Assembly (NCBI RefSeq): GCF_049587675.1
Contig: NZ_JBAVEJ010000224.1
Span: forward strand, 1 to 45,019
Direction: 5' to 3'
Origin: Sulfuricaulis sp049587675
GTDB lineage: Bacteria > Pseudomonadota > Gammaproteobacteria > Acidiferrobacterales > Sulfurifustaceae
DNA: 45,019 nt
Shown here: positions 41,331-45,019 of the stretch, piece after piece
Position numbering within the stretch: the first letter of the stretch is position 1
Layout of the letters: each line of letters starts with the position of its first letter
The notes under the pieces: generated by a model
Databases searched by the model: none
Seen by the model: the letters and a program-made list of their open reading frames with translations, nothing else
What the model was told of the DNA's origin: nothing
Position numbers and translations under genes: made by a program

Positions 41331-44300
41331 GATGAAACTTAATGGGTTGTTATAAACGTAACTGTAGGTATTCAATCCTCCCGTCAACCCAATCGGATCA
41401 TTGCTGATATACCGCCCTATCTTCGGATCATAATACCTCGCCATGTTGTAATGCAGTCCCGTCTCGCTATCGAAATACTGGCCCGGATACCTCAGGTTAT
41501 TGGCAATGCTACTCACCGTCACCGTGGCACTCCCAAACGGCTCATAGTTGGCCTTCCACACCGTCGCCCCGGCACTGTTCGTCATCAGCTGCGGCGCCCC
41601 CAACTGATCGGTGTGGTAGTAGTAGATGTTGGCGCCATCAATGCGCGCCAAGGGCATCCCGTTTAAATAGACATAAGCCTTACCCCCACTCCCGGTCTCA
41701 TAGAGCAACTCCCCCTGCGGCCCGTAAGCAAAACGGGTGGTCACCCCACTGGCAATCTTCTTGGTGCGCTGATCGAGGGGATCGTAGGTGTACGTGGCTG
41801 CCCCCGACCGCGCCGAGGTGATTCGCCCGTAACCGTCGTAGCCCATGACGTAGGTATAGCTGCTCCAAGTAGTATTGCCGGCGGCATCGGACAGCAAATA
41901 CAGGCTGTCGGTGTAAACGAGTCGATTTGTGTTGTTGGCGTAGGTGTAGGTATTGACGCTGCCATTGCGCGTCTCGCTTTGACGGTTGCCGTTACTCACG
42001 CCGTTGCTCAGATAATCGTAGGCCAGGCTCCCGTAGGAGCCGACCTGGGTGTCTTCGGCAGAGGTGAGCTCGTTCAGCGCATCGTAGCCGAAGGTCTGAG
42101 CGGTGCCGTTAAAGTCGTTTAATCCCGCGAGATTGCCGGCCGGGTCGTAGGAGGCGTTTTTCCAGCGCGGCCCGTTGCGTTGGAAGGTGGGGCGGTAGGC
42201 CTGATCCACGTTCTCGAAATAGTATTGGCCATTACCAAAGCTGAAGCTGTTCAGAGGGCCGAAGGGATAGTAATGAAAGCTCTGGGCGAGCACCGTGGTC
42301 ACCCCATCGGTGGTCGTGGTGCTGATTTGGCTGACACGGCCCGCATTATCGTACGTGTAATCTACCGCCACCCTGTTCGGGTAGTCGATGTGGCTGAGGC
42401 GGCCGGCGGATGTGAATACATAGTTGCTGTAGAGAAATGTATTCAGGTCCAGCTGATAATTCAGCCGCCCCAAGCTGTCGTAGCCGAAGAGTAATGTCCC
42501 GGGGAAATAACATAGCCGCCCCTTGAAGCAGGTGTCGTAGACATAGGAATAGCTTGGGGCGCTGGCATCAGTACTCTGCTTCGACACCACCCGGTTGAGT
42601 GCATCATACGCATAGGTGGTGGTGATTTTCCGGGCATCGGTCACGGTGAGCACGTTGCCCGCGGCATCGTAGGTATACGTCGTTTTCCCCCGATCCGGTG
42701 AGATTTCCTGCAGCCGGTTGCCGAGGTCATCGTATTGATATTGGGTGGTGGCGTTGTTGGGAGCAGTAATCGTCGTCGGACGGTCGTTAATGTCGTAGCC
42801 GTAGCCCGTGATCCCTGATAACGCATCCACCGTTCGGAACAGACGGTTCAGGGCGTCGGGAGTGTGGGCGGTGATTTGGCTGTTCGGGTCTGTCTCTTGC
42901 GTGAGATTCCCCACGGCGTCGTATATGAGCTGTGTGGTGTTGTTCGCAAGAGTGGACGAGTTCGGGTGATTGCGCAGATCGTAGGTGTAAGCTACCGAGC
43001 GGGTGAGGTAGCCGTAAGGATCGTACATGTAGTCCTGAGTGCGGTTGCCCTTGAGATCGTACTTGTAGCGGATCTGGTTGCCGGCCCCGTCAGTAATGGT
43101 CCGCAGGTAATGCGCCGCATCGTAGCCATAGTTGAGTGCCACACCATCAGGGTCGATCACCTGGCTGACATCGCCCCAAGGGGTGTAGCTGTACTGGGTG
43201 AGTGCCACAGGCCCCGAGGTGAGGGTCTGGCTGATGGTCTTGACCCGCCCGCGCGCGTCGTAGGTGTAGCTGGTCTTTAAGCCATTGGGATCAGTCATCT
43301 GCTTGAGCCGGCCGTTGGCGTCGTAGAGATCGTAGGCGGTGATGTGGCCGAGGGCGTTGATGACCTTCTTCAACTGACCACAGGCACCGCCGATGGTGCA
43401 TTCGTAATATTCCAGCGTGGTGATATCCGAAACATCCGTGCGGGGGCCGTTGATGGAGTTCACCTGACCGGAGGTGTTGTAGCCCAAGCTAATGGTGCGG
43501 GAGACCGATGCATTGGATGGAGTGAAACCGCGCTGGATGATCTGGGTCGGCAGATTCGGATGGCCGGTATTGCCAGAGACGATCTCCGTTTCGAAGGTCT
43601 GGCCGGAGGCCACGCTCGGGCGGCGAATGAAGCGTGGCAGATCGAGTGTGGGCGAGAGATAGTCGTAGGTCGTGACGCGGCCGACCCCGCCGACGTTGCA
43701 GTTGGCGGGGTTGGCGAGACAGGCGCTGCAGTCCGTGCCCGACAGGCCCTCGGTCAGGCTCAGCTTCTGGTTCGTGGCGTTGTAACTATATAAGGTGACG
43801 CGGTTCTCCTCGTCCTTGCGACAGGTGAGGTTGTTGTTCCCATCGAAGGTTTGCTGTACTGATTTGCTGTCGCTCTGATTGACCTTCAAAGTAAGGTTCT
43901 TCACACCCAAATTGGTACTAAAGGTCATGACCTCCTGCATGCTTACGGGGTCGGTGACGGTGGTTAGGTTCGCCGCCGGGACATCGTAGGTGAGGCCGAA
44001 TTTTTCCTGTGGCGAGCCGTTATCCGTCTGGGCGTGCTGGGTGAGGACGGCCTTGCCGGTGGCGTCGTAGGAGAAGGTCGCATAGCGCGTCACAACTCCC
44101 GTGCCATCGACGTAGGAGATGCCGGTGAGGTGATTCGGTAAATTGGCGCCGCTGGTGAAGGCTGGTTCGTTGTAGTGGTAGAGCTTGGCAGTGGCGTCGG
44201 GGTAGTCGACGCGGGTTAAATTGTTGTTGGTGTCGTAAGTGTAACCAATCACTTTGCCGGCGGAGTCGGTGACTGTGGAGATATGGTTATTGGCGTTGTA

Positions 44301-45019
44301 CCCGAAGGTAAATGTATGTCCAAAAGTATTCGTGACTGTGGCGAGCCTTCCGCTGGTGTCGTAGTTGTAAGAGGTGATGAGACCGGCACCATCGGTTTCG
44401 GAGAGTAGCTCGCCGGTGAGGTTGTAGTGCTTCGCGGAATTGTCTCGATGAGTCAGTGTATAGCCGGAACTATCCTGCGTTAAGACCAACTTGGTATCGG
44501 CATCTCCCGTGCAGACATTGTTGGCACACGAAAAGGGTTCACCGCGGCCATCGGCTTGACGGATTTGCACAACGGAACCTGAAACCTCTAATCGCTTGTG
44601 GAATGGAGAACTCCAGCCAAAGCCTAGACCGATATCCTTTGTTAACTGGCTGTTGTATGAGCGGGTGAATGATGGAGTGGAATCAGTGTTGCGGTGATCA
44701 GATTCCAACTGATATTTGTTTCCGTTGGCAGCGTTGCAGGGATTGCCGGTGCACTGGCCGGGGAGTGGGGCGCCGAGAGACTTTTGTGCCTGTAAAATCG
44801 GCAAAAGACAACCGGAGCTAGGACACTGAGTACAAGTGCCAGCGACATTATCGTAATACCATGAACCTGTACAAGCTTCCGTAATCCCAGCAGCATAAAA
44901 TGTCTGGTCTAATGTAGCGCCTGAATTTGATTGAACAACCTTGTAATAAACTGAGCCAGCACCACAAGCACCCGCCCCGTACTTACAGCTACCTGACGCA
45001 TTGTGTTCGATGCCTTCAC
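41313..45019 (-). CDS. Rhs repeat protein, core domain (5' end outside window)
   Basis: At least 1234 residues of a large YD-repeat (Rhs) protein, which forms a hollow shell around a C-terminal toxin and is exported for contact-dependent competition. The frame is open to the right edge of the window, so the N-terminus is missing. A Cys-rich stretch (CTGSWYYDNVAGTCTQCPSS) precedes the DUF6531-like start of the cage (PCNAANGNKYQLESDHRN). Dozens of YD repeats follow, such as GLITSYNYDTSGRLATVTN and GNQIRYKYDLKGNRTQDYMY. The Rhs core signature ends the protein: YYYHTDQLGAPQLMTN, YFDSETGLHYNMARYYDPKIG and YSYVYNNPLSFIDP. Translation then stops after LWD because of a frameshift in DPxG. No signal peptide is visible in this part. 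Confidence 0.93.
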   Translation of the reverse strand, partial: EGIEHNASGSCKYGAGACGAGSVYYKVVQSNSGATLDQTFYAAGITEACTGSWYYDNVAGTCTQCPSSGCLLPILQAQKSLGAPLPGQCTGNPCNAANGNKYQLESDHRNTDSTPSFTRSYNSQLTKDIGLGFGWSSPFHKRLEVSGSVVQIRQADGRGEPFSCANNVCTGDADTKLVLTQDSSGYTLTHRDNSAKHYNLTGELLSETDGAGLITSYNYDTSGRLATVTNTFGHTFTFGYNANNHISTVTDSAGKVIGYTYDTNNNLTRVDYPDATAKLYHYNEPAFTSGANLPNHLTGISYVDGTGVVTRYATFSYDATGKAVLTQHAQTDNGSPQEKFGLTYDVPAANLTTVTDPVSMQEVMTFSTNLGVKNLTLKVNQSDSKSVQQTFDGNNNLTCRKDEENRVTLYSYNATNQKLSLTEGLSGTDCSACLANPANCNVGGVGRVTTYDYLSPTLDLPRFIRRPSVASGQTFETEIVSGNTGHPNLPTQIIQRGFTPSNASVSRTISLGYNTSGQVNSINGPRTDVSDITTLEYYECTIGGACGQLKKVINALGHITAYDLYDANGRLKQMTDPNGLKTSYTYDARGRVKTISQTLTSGPVALTQYSYTPWGDVSQVIDPDGVALNYGYDAAHYLRTITDGAGNQIRYKYDLKGNRTQDYMYDPYGYLTRSVAYTYDLRNHPNSSTLANNTTQLIYDAVGNLTQETDPNSQITAHTPDALNRLFRTVDALSGITGYGYDINDRPTTITAPNNATTQYQYDDLGNRLQEISPDRGKTTYTYDAAGNVLTVTDARKITTTYAYDALNRVVSKQSTDASAPSYSYVYDTCFKGRLCYFPGTLLFGYDSLGRLNYQLDLNTFLYSNYVFTSAGRLSHIDYPNRVAVDYTYDNAGRVSQISTTTTDGVTTVLAQSFHYYPFGPLNSFSFGNGQYYFENVDQAYRPTFQRNGPRWKNASYDPAGNLAGLNDFNGTAQTFGYDALNELTSAEDTQVGSYGSLAYDYLSNGVSNGNRQSETRNGSVNTYTYANNTNRLVYTDSLYLLSDAAGNTTWSSYTYVMGYDGYGRITSARSGAATYTYDPLDQRTKKIASGVTTRFAYGPQGELLYETGSGGKAYVYLNGMPLARIDGANIYYYHTDQLGAPQLMTNSAGATVWKANYEPFGSATVTVSSIANNLRYPGQYFDSETGLHYNMARYYDPKIGRYISNDPIGLTGGLNTYSYVYNNPLSFIDPLWD

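Overview
The window is a GC-rich bacterial chromosome segment, almost fully coding. Gene content (lpxH, holC, pepA, lptFG, rimI, valS, prfC, ilvBHC-psd-pssA-leuA) indicates a Gram-negative bacterium, most likely a gammaproteobacterium of the Chromatiales/Acidiferrobacterales kind. That placement is inferred from gene order and protein style, not from a marker-gene comparison. No rRNA, tRNA or CRISPR array was seen.

Layout. 1-5.2 kb: C3-acid catabolism (3' part of lutB, lutC, a methylmalonate-semialdehyde dehydrogenase, a small phosphatase-like protein and a glycerate kinase), with a 131-bp MITE flanked by a 4-bp target duplication. 5.2-10.2 kb: a lipoprotein, lpxH and ppiB on the minus strand, then gltX and cysS. 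10.2-17.1 kb: branched-chain amino acid synthesis (ilvB-ilvH-ilvC, leuA) interleaved with phosphatidylethanolamine synthesis (psd, pssA), with a candidate attenuator before ilvB, a possible leader peptide before leuA and a strong terminator after leuA. 17.1-22.6 kb: a secreted beta-propeller protein, a family 4 uracil-DNA glycosylase split by an in-frame 354-residue intein, rimI, a small membrane protein, an M48 lipoprotein protease and an ADP-ribose pyrophosphatase. 22.6-27.5 kb: poorly characterised signalling and stress proteins (cytosolic Cache-like protein, cyclic-nucleotide-binding-like protein, Sel1 protein, CnoX-like thioredoxin/TPR protein). 27.6-30.5 kb: cold-shock protein, prfC, a MbcA/ParS-like protein and a four-cysteine protein. 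30.5-37.8 kb (minus strand): pepA-holC-unknown acidic protein-valS-FKBP. 38.0-40.2 kb: lptF-lptG. 40.2-45.0 kb: an Rhs locus entering from the right edge of the window.

The two most notable items are (i) the intein in the uracil-DNA glycosylase, inserted exactly before a cysteine that should bind the 4Fe-4S cluster, with all splicing residues and both LAGLIDADG aspartates present; and (ii) the Rhs polymorphic-toxin locus, whose core is cut from its C-terminal domain by an apparent 2-base duplication inside the DPxG junction motif, followed by a four-helix membrane protein that is a candidate immunity protein.
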